Assembly (NCBI RefSeq): GCF_020320395.1
Contig: NZ_JAEDAH010000023.1
Coordinates: 1 to 51,390, forward strand
Source: Thalassolituus marinus
GTDB lineage: Bacteria > Pseudomonadota > Gammaproteobacteria > Pseudomonadales > Oceanobacteraceae
Length of the DNA: 51,390 nucleotides
Reading direction: 5' to 3'
Position 1 is the first letter of the stretch, and each line of letters starts with the position of its first letter. The notes beneath the pieces are model-generated. The model saw only the letters and a list, made by a program, of their open reading frames with translations, was not told where the DNA came from and did not search any database. The position numbers were made by a program, and so were the translations under genes. Below, one piece after another: positions 9,485-18,097 of this stretch.

Positions 9485-10803
9485 TGGCAAGGCAAGGACT
9501 CCCACAGGGAATGCAGAGCGGTCTGGGCGAGCTTTGGGCTCGTATCCGCTTCGTGCTCCTGGCGATTGTAGTATATCGGATTGGTACCCATATCCCGGTA
9601 CCAGGCATTAATCCAGATGCACTGTCGAGACTGTTTGAGCAAAATCAGGGCACGATCCTGGAAATGTTCAATATGTTCTCGGGCGGCGCGCTCGAGCGTA
9701 TGAGTATTCTTGCGCTCGGCATCATGCCGTATATCTCTGCATCCATTATCATGCAATTGCTGACGGCGGTGAGTCCCCAGCTTGAACAATTGAAGAAAGA
9801 AGGCGAGTCCGGTCGTCGCAAGATTACCCAGTACACCCGTTACGGTACTGTACTGCTTGCAACGATCCAGGCCTTTGGCGTCTCGGCCGGCCTCGCCGGC
9901 CAGGGCGTTACCTTCTCTTCAGGCTTAGATTTCTACATCGCAGCTGTACCTTCCTTCGTGGCTGGTGCAGTATTTATGATGTGGCTTGGTGAGCAGGTTA
10001 CCGAACGTGGTATTGGTAACGGCATCTCCATTCTGATCTTCGCCGGTATTGTTGCTGGTCTGCCGAGTGCAATTGGTCAGGCTTTCGAGTCCGCCCGTCA
10101 GGGTGACCTGAACATCGTAGTGCTTCTGGCAATCGCTGTTCTTGCAGTAGCTGTGATCGCATTTGTTATTTTCGTCGAGCGTGGTCAGCGTCGTATTACG
10201 ATCAACTACGCGAAACGTCAGCAAGGCCGTCAAATGTTTGCTGCGCAGACCAGTCATCTGCCTCTGAAACTGAATATGGCCGGTGTTATTCCAGCGATCT
10301 TCGCTTCTTCCTTGCTGCTTTTCCCAGCTTCCCTGGGGCAGTGGTTCGGTCAGGGTGAAGGTATGGAATGGCTGCAGGACATCAGTATGGCTCTGGCGCC
10401 TAGTCAGCCGCTGTACATTGTTATGTTCGCTGCCGGTATTATTTTCTTCTGCTACTTCTACACGGCGTTGATGTTCAACCCGAAAGACGTTGCTGAAAAC
10501 CTGAAGAAGTCTGGCGCCTTTATCCCTGGTATTCGTCCTGGGATTCAGACTGCCAAATATATCGATGGTGTGCTTGGTCGCCTGACTCTGTTCGGCTCCC
10601 TGTACATCACCGCGGTATGTCTGATGCCCCAGTTCCTGGTGGTAGCGGCTGATGTACCGTTCTACTTCGGTGGCACGTCCCTGTTGATCGTAGTGGTGGT
10701 CGTAATGGACTTTATGTCTCAGGTTCAATCGCACCTGATGTCACACCAGTACGAATCGCTGATGAAGAAAGCAAATCTGAAGAATTTCGGCTCAACTCGT
10801 TGA
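9484..10803 (+). CDS. secY: Protein translocase subunit SecY
   Basis: 439 aa, ten membrane segments, the channel of the SecYEG translocon in the inner membrane. The N-terminus opens [20 protein letters not shown], and the conserved plug segment [20 protein letters not shown] follows at about residues 67-86. The last cytosolic loop before TM10 contains the SecA/ribosome contact region. It is coupled to rplO through TAATG. secY in this position, before rpmJ, is typical. Confidence 0.98.
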   Translation: MARQGLPQGMQSGLGELWARIRFVLLAIVVYRIGTHIPVPGINPDALSRLFEQNQGTILEMFNMFSGGALERMSILALGIMPYISASIIMQLLTAVSPQLEQLKKEGESGRRKITQYTRYGTVLLATIQAFGVSAGLAGQGVTFSSGLDFYIAAVPSFVAGAVFMMWLGEQVTERGIGNGISILIFAGIVAGLPSAIGQAFESARQGDLNIVVLLAIAVLAVAVIAFVIFVERGQRRITINYAKRQQGRQMFAAQTSHLPLKLNMAGVIPAIFASSLLLFPASLGQWFGQGEGMEWLQDISMALAPSQPLYIVMFAAGIIFFCYFYTALMFNPKDVAENLKKSGAFIPGIRPGIQTAKYIDGVLGRLTLFGSLYITAVCLMPQFLVVAADVPFYFGGTSLLIVVVVVMDFMSQVQSHLMSHQYESLMKKANLKNFGSTR

Positions 10804-10823
10804 GCTGATTTTAGGAGACTGTC

Positions 10824-10937
10824 ATGAAAGTACGTGCGTCTGTTAAAAAAATCTGCCGTGAATGCAAAATTATTCGCCGTCACGGCAGTGTGCGAGTGAT
10901 CTGTACTGATCCTAAGCACAAACAACGTCAGGGTTAA
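10824..10937 (+). CDS. rpmJ: 50S ribosomal protein L36, zinc-binding form
   Basis: A 37-aa gene, shorter than most open-frame cut-offs, read directly: it opens [17 protein letters not shown] and ends KHKQRQG. Cys11, Cys14, Cys27 and His32 form the zinc site, so this is the C-plus form. A zinc-independent paralogue elsewhere would be expected if Zur exchanges it, but none is in this window. TTAGGAGAC precedes the ATG. Confidence 0.97.
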   Translation: MKVRASVKKICRECKIIRRHGSVRVICTDPKHKQRQG

Positions 10938-10965
10938 TTCCCAGACAAGGCCGGGTGTAAATGCA

Positions 10966-10998
10966 ACAGGTGGCTTGATTTATTTCAAAGCCACCTGT
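10966..10998 (+). terminator. Hairpin between rpmJ and rpsM (possible partial terminator)
   Basis: An 11-bp perfect stem (ACAGGTGGCTT / AAGCCACCTGT) with an 11-base loop lies 28 bases after rpmJ. Only a short ATTTTG follows, so termination would be weak. Its position at the spc-alpha boundary suggests partial termination. It overlaps the proposed alpha promoter. Confidence 0.5.
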
Positions 10999-11003
10999 AG
11001 TAT
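10975..11003 (+). promoter_or_regulatory. Alpha operon promoter (candidate)
   Basis: A -35 TTGATT (10975-10980) and a -10 TAGTAT (10998-11003) are 17 bases apart. Transcription would start near 11010, with a leader of about 34 bases before rpsM. That is too short for the E. coli-type S4-binding pseudoknot. Confidence 0.6.
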
Positions 11004-11043
11004 TTTGCGCCCTTTCATCAAGTAAAGTGTAACGGAGTTAGAC

Positions 11044-11400
11044 ATGGCCCGTATTGCCGGTGTCAATATTCCTGACAACAAGCATGCAGTTATCTCTCTG
11101 ACCTACGTCTTCGGCGTTGGTAAGACTACTGCCCAGCAAATCTGCGCCGCTACTGGCATCGCTGAGACCACCAAAATCGGTGAACTGAGCGAAGATCAGC
11201 TGGATGTTGTTCGTAACGAAGTAGCTAAATATACGGTTGAAGGTGATCTGCGTCGTGAGACTCAGATGAACATCAAGCGTCTTATGGATATGGGTTGTTT
11301 CCGTGGTATCCGCCACCGTCGCAGCCTGCCACTTCGTGGTCAGCGTACTAAAACAAACGCACGTACCCGTAAGGGTCCGCGTAAGCCGATCCGTAAGTAA
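11044..11400 (+). CDS. rpsM: 30S ribosomal protein S13
   Basis: 118 aa, the E. coli length. It opens [21 protein letters not shown]'s family pattern (first 14 residues [14 protein letters not shown]) and has the conserved basic tail ending [11 protein letters not shown]13 contacts P-site tRNA and L5 (bridge B1). ACGGAGTTAGAC precedes the start. Confidence 0.98.
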   Translation: MARIAGVNIPDNKHAVISLTYVFGVGKTTAQQICAATGIAETTKIGELSEDQLDVVRNEVAKYTVEGDLRRETQMNIKRLMDMGCFRGIRHRRSLPLRGQRTKTNARTRKGPRKPIRK

Positions 11401-11483
11401 TCTCCGGATTACTTGGATCTGGCCTTTTAGTGTAGCTGCATTCGACTTGTTGCAGTGTTGATATTAAAAGCAGGATTTATCAA

Positions 11484-11873
11484 ATGGCTAAGCCACAAAG
11501 ATCAACCAAGAAAAAGGTTAAAAAGACGGTAGTCGATGGCATTGCGCACATCCACGCCTCTTTTAACAACACCATCGTAACCATTACCGACCGTCAGGGT
11601 AATGCTCTCTCATGGGCAACTGCGGGTGGTTCTGGTTTCCGTGGTTCGCGTAAAAGCACTCCTTTCGCCGCTCAGGTTGCAGCCGAGCGCGCTGGTGAAG
11701 CTGCTAAAGAGTACGGCCTGAAGAATCTGGACGTTGAAGTTAAAGGTCCAGGCCCTGGTCGTGAGTCCGCAGTCCGCGCTCTGAATGCATGTGGTTATAA
11801 GATCGCTAACATCACTGATGTTACCCCGATCCCACATAACGGCTGTCGTCCACCTAAGAAGCGTCGCGTATAA
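11484..11873 (+). CDS. rpsK: 30S ribosomal protein S11
   Basis: 129 aa, the E. coli length, with [18 protein letters not shown] near the N-terminus and [11 protein letters not shown] at the end. S11 lies on the platform near the mRNA exit. The 83-base spacer before it holds a short CTGCA/TGCAG inverted repeat around 11436-11456 and nothing else recognised. Confidence 0.98.
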   Translation: MAKPQRSTKKKVKKTVVDGIAHIHASFNNTIVTITDRQGNALSWATAGGSGFRGSRKSTPFAAQVAAERAGEAAKEYGLKNLDVEVKGPGPGRESAVRALNACGYKIANITDVTPIPHNGCRPPKKRRV

Positions 11874-11885
11874 GGAGGCAGAAAA

Positions 11886-12506
11886 ATGGCACGTTATATT
11901 GGTCCTAAGTGTAAGCTGTCCCGTCGTGAAGGAACTGATCTGTTCCTGAAGAGCGGCGTACGCGCTTTAGACACAAAATGTAAAATGGAAACCAAACCAG
12001 GCGTTCACGGTGCTGGTCGCGGTCGTCTGTCAGACTACGGTCTGCAGCTGCGCGAAAAGCAAAAAGTGCGTCGTCTGTACGGTATCCTGGAAAAGCAGTT
12101 CCGTAGCTACTACAAAGAAGCCGCTCGTCGTAAAGGCGCTACCGGTGAAAACCTGCTGCAACTGCTGGAATCTCGTCTGGATAACGTTGTTTACCGCATG
12201 GGCTTCGGCTCAACTCGCGCTGAATCACGCCAGCTGGTATCTCACAAGGCGATCACCGTTAACGGTAAGTCAGTTAACATCCCTTCCTATCAGGTTCAGG
12301 GTGGTGACGTTGTAGCTGTACGTGAAAAGTCAAAGTCTCAGGACCGTATCAAAACGGCTCTGGAACTGGCTGGTCAGCGTTCAGACTGCGGCTGGATCGA
12401 TGTTAATGCAAGCAAGATGGAAGGGACTTTCAAAGCAGTTCCTGAGCGCGCTGATCTCCCAGCTGAGATCAACGAAAACCTGATCGTGGAACTTTACTCT
12501 AAGTAA
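11886..12506 (+). CDS. rpsD: 30S ribosomal protein S4
   Basis: 206 aa, the E. coli length. It opens [19 protein letters not shown]. An S4 RNA-binding domain ([19 protein letters not shown] region, about residues 97-160) is intact. S4 initiates 16S folding, shapes the mRNA entry pore and in E. coli represses the alpha operon. TAAGGAGGCAG precedes the ATG. Confidence 0.98.
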   Translation: MARYIGPKCKLSRREGTDLFLKSGVRALDTKCKMETKPGVHGAGRGRLSDYGLQLREKQKVRRLYGILEKQFRSYYKEAARRKGATGENLLQLLESRLDNVVYRMGFGSTRAESRQLVSHKAITVNGKSVNIPSYQVQGGDVVAVREKSKSQDRIKTALELAGQRSDCGWIDVNASKMEGTFKAVPERADLPAEINENLIVELYSK

Positions 12507-12528
12507 TAGAGGAAATTAAGGGGCAGCT

Positions 12529-13530
12529 ATGCAGCGTGCAGTTAATGAATTTTTGACACCTCGAAACATCCAAGTTGATGAGGTATCCAATACCCACGCC
12601 AAGGTAACCCTGGAGCCGCTCGAGCGCGGTTTCGGTCATACCCTGGGCAGCGCATTGCGTCGTATCCTGCTTTCTTCTATGCCGGGTGCCGCGATCGTTG
12701 AATGTGAAATCGAAGGCGTTTTGCATGAGTACAGCGCCATCGAAGGTGTTCAGGAAGACGTCATCGAAATCCTGCTCAACCTGAAAGGTGTTGCGGTCAA
12801 ATTGCATGAGCGTGACGAAGCAATCCTGAGCATGACCAAAACTGGTCCTGCTACAGTGACAGCTGCCGACATTCAACTGGATCACGGTGTTGAAGTTGCA
12901 AACCCCGATCACGTTATCGCCCATATCGGCGAAGGCGCTGAACTGAAGATGACTCTGAAGGTTGCTTCTGGTCGTGGTTACGAGACTGTTGAAGCTCGCA
13001 ACCAGAATGATGAAGAAACCAAGGCCATCGGCAAACTGCAACTGGATGCTACCTACAGCCCGGTTAAGCGTGTTTCTTACAGCGTAGATTCTGCGCGTGT
13101 AGAACAGCGTACCGATCTGGACAAGCTGGTTATCGATCTCGAAACCAACGGTACCATCGATCCGGAAGAAGCTATCCGTCGTTCCGCGACTATCTTGCAG
13201 CAACAGTTGGCCATCTTCGTTAACCTGGAGAACGACGAAGTCGTTGAACAGGTTCGTGAAGAAGAAGAGATCGACCCGATTCTCCTGCGTCCTGTGGACG
13301 ACCTGGAGCTGACCGTTCGCTCTGCCAACTGTCTGAAAGCAGAAAACATTTACTACATCGGTGATCTGATCCAGCGTACTGAAGTTGAGCTGCTGAAGAC
13401 ACCTAACTTAGGTAAGAAGTCTCTGACTGAAATCAAAGACGTTCTTGCTTCCCGTGGACTGTCGTTGGGTATGCACCTGGAGAACTGGCCACCTGCCAGC
13501 CTCCGCAACGACGATAAAGTTCTCGCGTAA
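12529..13530 (+). CDS. rpoA: RNA polymerase subunit alpha
   Basis: 333 aa. The N-terminal dimerisation domain (about residues 1-230) contains [20 protein letters not shown]. The C-terminal domain (about 250-320) contains [19 protein letters not shown] and [13 protein letters not shown], which bind UP elements and activators. Location between rpsD and rplQ is conserved. The ATG follows AAGGGGCAGCT. Confidence 0.99.
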   Translation: MQRAVNEFLTPRNIQVDEVSNTHAKVTLEPLERGFGHTLGSALRRILLSSMPGAAIVECEIEGVLHEYSAIEGVQEDVIEILLNLKGVAVKLHERDEAILSMTKTGPATVTAADIQLDHGVEVANPDHVIAHIGEGAELKMTLKVASGRGYETVEARNQNDEETKAIGKLQLDATYSPVKRVSYSVDSARVEQRTDLDKLVIDLETNGTIDPEEAIRRSATILQQQLAIFVNLENDEVVEQVREEEEIDPILLRPVDDLELTVRSANCLKAENIYYIGDLIQRTEVELLKTPNLGKKSLTEIKDVLASRGLSLGMHLENWPPASLRNDDKVLA

Positions 13531-13562
13531 GCGGTTCGTTCAGTTAGTAAGGAATTTAAACC

Positions 13563-13964
13563 ATGCGTCATCGTAAAAGTGGTCGTCACTTCAATCGTAC
13601 TAGCGCACACCGTCAAGCCATGCTGAAAAACATGGCTGTGAGCCTGTTCGAGCATGAAATCATTAAGACTACTCTGCCAAAGGCGAAAGAGCTGCGTCGC
13701 GTAGCTGAGCCACTGATCACCCTGGCTAAGGTTGATTCAGTTGCTAACCGCCGTCTGGCCTTTGCTCGTACCCGTAGCAAAGAAGCAGTAGGTAAACTGT
13801 TCACTGATCTGGGTCCACGTTATCAGGCTCGTCCGGGTGGTTACATCCGTATCCTGAAGTGTGGTTTCCGTGCAGGTGACAACGCTCCTATGGCGTTCGT
13901 AGAGCTGGTAGACCGTCCGGTTAACACCGAGGCTGTTGAAGTAGCTGACGACGCAGCTGAGTAA
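13563..13964 (+). CDS. rplQ: 50S ribosomal protein L17
   Basis: 133 aa (127 in E. coli). It opens [21 protein letters not shown]17 lies on the solvent side near the tunnel exit. The last gene of the cluster, followed 16 bases later by a strong terminator. The acidic tail [11 protein letters not shown] is a small extension over the E. coli protein. Confidence 0.98.
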   Translation: MRHRKSGRHFNRTSAHRQAMLKNMAVSLFEHEIIKTTLPKAKELRRVAEPLITLAKVDSVANRRLAFARTRSKEAVGKLFTDLGPRYQARPGGYIRILKCGFRAGDNAPMAFVELVDRPVNTEAVEVADDAAE

Positions 13965-13980
13965 CATCAGCGAGCAAAAG

Positions 13981-14016
13981 AAAACCCGCCGCCCGTAAGG
14001 GCTGCGGGTTTTTTTT
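13981..14016 (+). terminator. Intrinsic terminator of the alpha operon
   Basis: AAAACCCGC pairs with GCGGGTTTT and an inner GCCC/GGGC stem closes a GTAA loop. A run of eight T follows. It ends the whole ribosomal protein cluster. Confidence 0.95.
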
Positions 14017-14110
14017 ATGGGTATTAGTCGGGGGAGGTCGGACGTCGGATGTTAAAAGCCTAAAGTTCGAAGCTCGAAAAGCTTGGCGCTGGCTGGGCAG
14101 AAAACACACT

Positions 14111-14131
14111 TCCAGCCTCCAGCCTCTAGCC
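14111..14131. repeat. Heptamer repeat, TCCAGCC type, 3 units
   Basis: Three consecutive 7-base units, TCCAGCC, TCCAGCC and TCTAGCC. Other imperfect heptamers lie nearby (TCGGACG, TCGGATG at 14037-14051). The stretch is non-coding spacer between two convergent operons. Confidence 0.7.
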
Positions 14132-14141
14132 TTCCAGGCAT

Positions 14142-14166
14142 AAAAAAAAGCGGGCATATAGCCCGC
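14142..14166 (-). terminator. Intrinsic terminator for the leftward TRAP operon
   Basis: Read on the minus strand, GCGGGC, a 5-base loop and GCCCGC are followed by eight T. It lies about 190 bases past the dctM stop and faces the alpha terminator. The intervening spacer also contains an imperfect hairpin at 14234-14260 (CCCTT...AAGGG with an inner CCCTG/CAGGG). Confidence 0.75.
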
Positions 14167-14297
14167 AAACCCATCAATCGTTGCTCTGGGAGAGAGATCA
14201 GAGCGGTAATTGCTTACCTGTATTCATAGTAGTCCCTTTCCCTGTCAGGCAGGGCAAGGGCCGGTAAAGAATCGTCAGATGGGTGTTATGTTCTGTC

Positions 14298-14353
14298 GTC
14301 AGACGTCAGACGTCAGACGCCTCAAGCCTCAAGCCTCAAGCTCGACGTCCGAC
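14298..14353. repeat. Continuous heptamer array of 8 units
   Basis: GTCAGAC three times, GCCTCAA three times, then GCTCGAC and GTCCGAC, with no base between units. The array ends 2 bases before the dctM stop. It is not a CRISPR array: there are no spacers. The 7-base period is kept while the unit sequence changes. Confidence 0.85.
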
Positions 14354-14355
14354 TC

Positions 14356-15633
14356 CTAGAGAAATGCCAGACTCAGTGCTGGCCAGTAGGTAATCACCAG
14401 CACGCAGGCAAGCAGGATAAAGAAGAATGGGATGGTTGCTTTGTACAGCTCCATCACCGGTTTATTGAAGCGGAAGCTGGCAATAAACAGGTTCATGCCT
14501 ACCGGCGGGGTGAAGTAGCCGAGCTGCATGTTGGCAAGGAACAGGATGCCCAGGTGAATCGGGTGGATGCCGTATTCAATGGCAATCGGCAGAATGATGG
14601 GAATCATAATGACGATTGCAGAGAAGATATCCAGCATCATCCCCAGCACCAGCAGGAACAGGGTCAGCAGCAGCAGGAAGGTAAATGGGTCACTGATATG
14701 CTGTTGAATAAAGCCAAAGATTTCTTCCGGCACACCAGCATCGATCATGTAATTAGTCGATGCGATTGAAACCGCGAGAATAAGCAGTATTGCACCAACC
14801 AGCTTCATGGAATCGCGCATAACAACCGGCAGCTGGGTAAAGCTGATTTCACGGCGTATAAATACACTGACGATCAGTACGTAGAACGCGGTTAAAGCGG
14901 CAGCTTCAGATACCGCAAACCAGCCGGAATAGATGCCGCCCAGAACCACGATGGGCAATGGCATTTCCCAGATTGAATCTTTAACTGCAGCCCAGGCTTC
15001 AGCGCGGTCAAACGGACGGCGTTCCCTCTGCACGTCTCTTGTCTGGAAGGCGCTGTAAATCGACAGGGCTGCGAGCATCAGGCCGCCGGGCAGCAGGCCT
15101 GCCAGAAACAGGTCGTCGATACTGACAGGGGTTTCCAGTGCCATTTGCTGTGCAACCACACCATACAGAATCAGTGGCAGGGATGGGGCAAATAACAGGC
15201 CGAGACTGCCGGAGGTGGTGACAAGGCCAAGGTTAAAGGATTCTTTATAGCCTGCCTTAGACAGCGCAGGAACCAGCAGGGCGCCTAACGCAACGATGGT
15301 TACACCGGACGCTCCGGTAAAGGCGGTAAACAACGCACAGGCGGCGAGGGCGACGATGGCAAGTCCACCCGGCATCCAGCCAAGGAAAGCATCTGTAATA
15401 CGCACCAGACGCTGCGGCGCCTTACTTTCTCCGAGCAGATAGCCGGCAAACGTGAAAAGCGGGATGGCGATCAGGACGGGCATTTCGGCAATCTGGTAAA
15501 TATTGATCGCCATGGCCTGCAGGTCTACGTCGGATTGCCAGAAGCCCCACATGGCGCTGGCAGCGATCACGGTGAACAGCGGCGCACCAGCAACAGCAAG
15601 AAGTAACAGGATCAGGGGGACGAGGATGCTCAT
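14356..15633 (-). CDS. dctM: TRAP transporter large permease (DctM family)
   Basis: 425 aa, about 12 membrane segments, the transport subunit of a tripartite ATP-independent periplasmic transporter in the inner membrane. The family segments GASGVTIVALGALLVPAL and the C-terminal ANMQLGYFTPPVGMNLFIA are present. It couples solute uptake to a sodium gradient in characterised members. The start overlaps the dctQ stop by 4 bases. The substrate cannot be read from the sequence; the DctP/TatT context suggests an organic acid or a hydrophobic ligand. Confidence 0.95.
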   Translation of the reverse strand: MSILVPLILLLLAVAGAPLFTVIAASAMWGFWQSDVDLQAMAINIYQIAEMPVLIAIPLFTFAGYLLGESKAPQRLVRITDAFLGWMPGGLAIVALAACALFTAFTGASGVTIVALGALLVPALSKAGYKESFNLGLVTTSGSLGLLFAPSLPLILYGVVAQQMALETPVSIDDLFLAGLLPGGLMLAALSIYSAFQTRDVQRERRPFDRAEAWAAVKDSIWEMPLPIVVLGGIYSGWFAVSEAAALTAFYVLIVSVFIRREISFTQLPVVMRDSMKLVGAILLILAVSIASTNYMIDAGVPEEIFGFIQQHISDPFTFLLLLTLFLLVLGMMLDIFSAIVIMIPIILPIAIEYGIHPIHLGILFLANMQLGYFTPPVGMNLFIASFRFNKPVMELYKATIPFFFILLACVLVITYWPALSLAFL

Positions 15634-16115
15634 TGTTCGGCCTCCGGCAAATTGCCCCCTGCGGCAAGTACGGACTGCAGGGCAAATCGGATCGCCATCA
15701 GGCCGAAGCTGATCGGGATGATTAACTGCAGTGGCCAGGCCGGAACGCGATTAAAGGCTACGTCGCCGAATTCATAGGCCAGTTCGACGAACAGACCACT
15801 GTGCCAGGCGATAAGGCCGCACACCAGTGCCGCAAACATGGCGGTTACAGCAGCCAGTACGCGCCTGAGGATCGGGCCCGCAAGGCGACTGGCGAGATCA
15901 ATGGCGATGTGTTCACGAGAGCGCGTTGCCAGCAGGGCTCCGAGCAGGCCGAGCCACAGCACCAGTACGCGCAAAAAGGGTGGCACCCAGCTGATGCCGC
16001 CACCGAACAGCAGGCGGGCAATAATATCCACGCCTGCAAGAACAATCATGACCAGCAAAATAATCACCAGCAGCGCATCTTCACTGCGGTGAATGGCTCG
16101 TAGCAGTTGCTTCAT
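15630..16115 (-). CDS. dctQ: TRAP transporter small permease (DctQ family)
   Basis: 161 aa with four predicted membrane helices (starting LLVIILLVMIVLAGVDIIARL). It contains the family motif SREHIAIDL around residues 67-75. The small subunit pairs with DctM in the membrane. It starts 6 bases after dctP and overlaps dctM, so the operon is tightly coupled. Confidence 0.92.
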   Translation of the reverse strand: MKQLLRAIHRSEDALLVIILLVMIVLAGVDIIARLLFGGGISWVPPFLRVLVLWLGLLGALLATRSREHIAIDLASRLAGPILRRVLAAVTAMFAALVCGLIAWHSGLFVELAYEFGDVAFNRVPAWPLQLIIPISFGLMAIRFALQSVLAAGGNLPEAEQ

Positions 16116-16121
16116 GTTGGA

Positions 16122-17123
16122 TTACTTAGCCTGCTTCTGACGGTATTCAGCAATCGACTGTTGCAGCTGCTGATAAAGCTCAACCGGGTAAACGCCTTTC
16201 TCTGCCAGTTGTGCAACCGCGCCCTCGGCCAGTTTGTACCAGGCTTCGCGGTCAGCAGCAGTCAGTTCCACAAACTGCATACCATTCTGCTGCAGAGCTG
16301 CACGAGCGCCCATTTCATCTTTTTCGTTCTGCAGATCCATGGCTTTGAAAGCTTCGGCCATGATGCGACGAACGATCAGCTGGTCTTCGCTGCTGATTTT
16401 GGCGAACGCCTTATCATCCACAACCAGCATGCCGAACAGGAACACCAGCGGGAAGTCTGTGGCGTAATTCAGTTTGGTGTGCCACTGCAGTGCGATGGTC
16501 GAGGTCGGGTTGGCAGCGATGGTATCGATCAGGCCGGTCTGCAGGCTGGTGTATACGTCGGATACCGGCAGGGAAATCGGCGCTACCTGACCATTTTCAA
16601 AGATGGTCTGGCTGATGATGTCACCTTCCGGTACCCAGACTTTCTTGGCGCGTACATCTTCTGAAGATTTCAGTGCACTGTCAGACATCAGGTAAGCGAA
16701 GCCACCTTCGGACAGGCCGAGCATAACGAAGCCTTGTTCCTGCAGTGCATCGGCAATGTACTGATCGTATTGCGGGCGAATCGCACGGATTTCATCGAGG
16801 TTTTTGAACGTGAACGGCTGGCTGTAGAGCTGGGTTACGTTGGTCAGATGTGCCAGCGCACCAGTGGACAGGGCGCCGCCCTGCAGCTGACGGATCTGGA
16901 TTTTACGCAGTACGCTTTTGTCGCTGCCCTGCACACCGCCCGGGAAGTATTTAATTTTCACTCGGCCTTCTGTGGCACTTTTGATATCGTCAGCGGCCTT
17001 GCGCATGGTTTTCATCCAGCCGGTTCCGTCCGGTGCCAGGGTGGCAATCTTCAGGGTGGTGGCGGCCTGGGATAATGGCGCGATGAGGCTGAGGCTCAGG
17101 GCCAGAGCAGTCAGAAATTTCAT
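16122..17123 (-). CDS. dctP: TRAP transporter solute-binding protein (DctP family)
   Basis: 333 aa from ATG at 17123; the open frame continues upstream to a TTG at 17138, rejected because it would run into the tatT end and break the signal peptide start. A signal peptide (MKFLTALALSLSLIAPLSQA) precedes the mature start TTLKIATLAPDGTGW. The family binding-site arginine region and the NPTSTIALQWH segment are visible. The protein binds substrate in the periplasm and delivers it to DctQM. It follows tatT by 7 bases. Confidence 0.93.
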   Translation of the reverse strand: MKFLTALALSLSLIAPLSQAATTLKIATLAPDGTGWMKTMRKAADDIKSATEGRVKIKYFPGGVQGSDKSVLRKIQIRQLQGGALSTGALAHLTNVTQLYSQPFTFKNLDEIRAIRPQYDQYIADALQEQGFVMLGLSEGGFAYLMSDSALKSSEDVRAKKVWVPEGDIISQTIFENGQVAPISLPVSDVYTSLQTGLIDTIAANPTSTIALQWHTKLNYATDFPLVFLFGMLVVDDKAFAKISSEDQLIVRRIMAEAFKAMDLQNEKDEMGARAALQQNGMQFVELTAADREAWYKLAEGAVAQLAEKGVYPVELYQQLQQSIAEYRQKQAK

Positions 17124-17130
17124 TGGGATC

Positions 17131-17967
17131 TCACTCAAAAAAATCGGTGGATTCAGCGAGCAGGACGGCTGCTTCGCGTTGGGCCAGACGGTTAATCAGG
17201 GTCAGGCCTTCGTAGGCTGGCTCTGCGGCCAGTACATCATTGAGCAGCTGGTCGTGTAACTCCTGCTCCCACATCAGGCGTGCGTACTGCTTGGCATACA
17301 GCACTTTCGCCATCAGGTTGTGCCCGCCACTGAAGTCAATCGCGCGCTCGAAACAGGCTTTTCCGACTTCCGGCTTACCGCCCAGAGAAGGCGGCAGCTG
17401 GGTTTCCAGTACGCCCAGGTAAACCTGCACCGTAGCGTTATCGTAGGCCGGGTCGATGTCGGCCACCCACTCCATAAGAATGCGGACTTTACCCAGCTGG
17501 GCAATGGCATTCCAGTCGTCGGTATTGGCCTGTATCCAGCCTGCCCAGGCGGTGGCCATGGCGTAAAAGACAGCGATGTCGTCTTCATCGTAGTCGTCCA
17601 GCAGGGTTGGCAGAATCTGGTCCTGAGGGCCATCCAGCAGGGTGCAGGCGTCTTCGTCGTATTCACACAATGCGCGTCGGGCATAGTTCATGGCCTTGTC
17701 TGCCATGCGTTTAGCCTGTGCCGGATCGCGGGCGAATACTCCGGCATAGGCGCCGTATAAACGAGCGCCGGCCAGCAGGAAATCTTCGTCGTCAGGGTAC
17801 GTCAGGATCAGCGCATCGAGTAGCAGCAGATACGCCGGTGCGCCGGCTTCTACGATCGCAGGATCATCCTGATTCATCATTGAACGGGACAGGTTGCCGG
17901 GCAGGTTGCCGACTGAACAGGCGCTGACGATGCTGATCAGCGCTAGAGTGATAAGGGGCTTTTTCAC
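17131..17967 (-). CDS. tatT: TRAP-associated lipoprotein TatT
   Basis: 278 aa. A lipoprotein signal peptide ends at the lipobox VSAC (Cys17). The mature part is all-helical, TPR-like, matching the TatT family known from Treponema, where the trimer binds the DctP-like partner TatP. The gene lies directly upstream of dctP in one operon, the context expected for TatT. TatT-linked transporters are proposed to handle hydrophobic ligands. Symbol follows the Pfam name; it is unrelated to twin-arginine transport. Confidence 0.85.
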   Translation of the reverse strand: MKKPLITLALISIVSACSVGNLPGNLSRSMMNQDDPAIVEAGAPAYLLLLDALILTYPDDEDFLLAGARLYGAYAGVFARDPAQAKRMADKAMNYARRALCEYDEDACTLLDGPQDQILPTLLDDYDEDDIAVFYAMATAWAGWIQANTDDWNAIAQLGKVRILMEWVADIDPAYDNATVQVYLGVLETQLPPSLGGKPEVGKACFERAIDFSGGHNLMAKVLYAKQYARLMWEQELHDQLLNDVLAAEPAYEGLTLINRLAQREAAVLLAESTDFFE

Positions 17968-18001
17968 GGTAAAACAGCGACCACTTATAAATGAAGCGCG
18001 G

Positions 18002-18039
18002 ATTGTACACTGGTTAATCTTGCGTTTTCATTAACCAGT
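18002..18039 (-). promoter_or_regulatory. tatT-dctPQM promoter and operator (candidate)
   Basis: On the minus strand a -10 TACAAT lies at 18007-18002, about 35-40 bases before the tatT ATG. Directly upstream is a perfect 10-bp dyad, ACTGGTTAAT (18009-18018) and ATTAACCAGT (18030-18039), covering the poor -35 region. A regulator bound to it could switch the transporter operon. Confidence 0.5.
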
Positions 18040-18097
18040 CGTGCCATTCTTGCGGTGATAAACGCCCGACTGATGGCCGGATCAGCGAGTGCTGGCG

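Noticed and set aside
11404-11483. Extra promoter or S4 site in the rpsM-rpsK spacer
   Set aside because: Only a 5-base inverted repeat and no acceptable -35/-10 pair.
14298-14353. Tandem repeats as a CRISPR array
   Set aside because: Units of 7 bases with no spacers and no cas genes.
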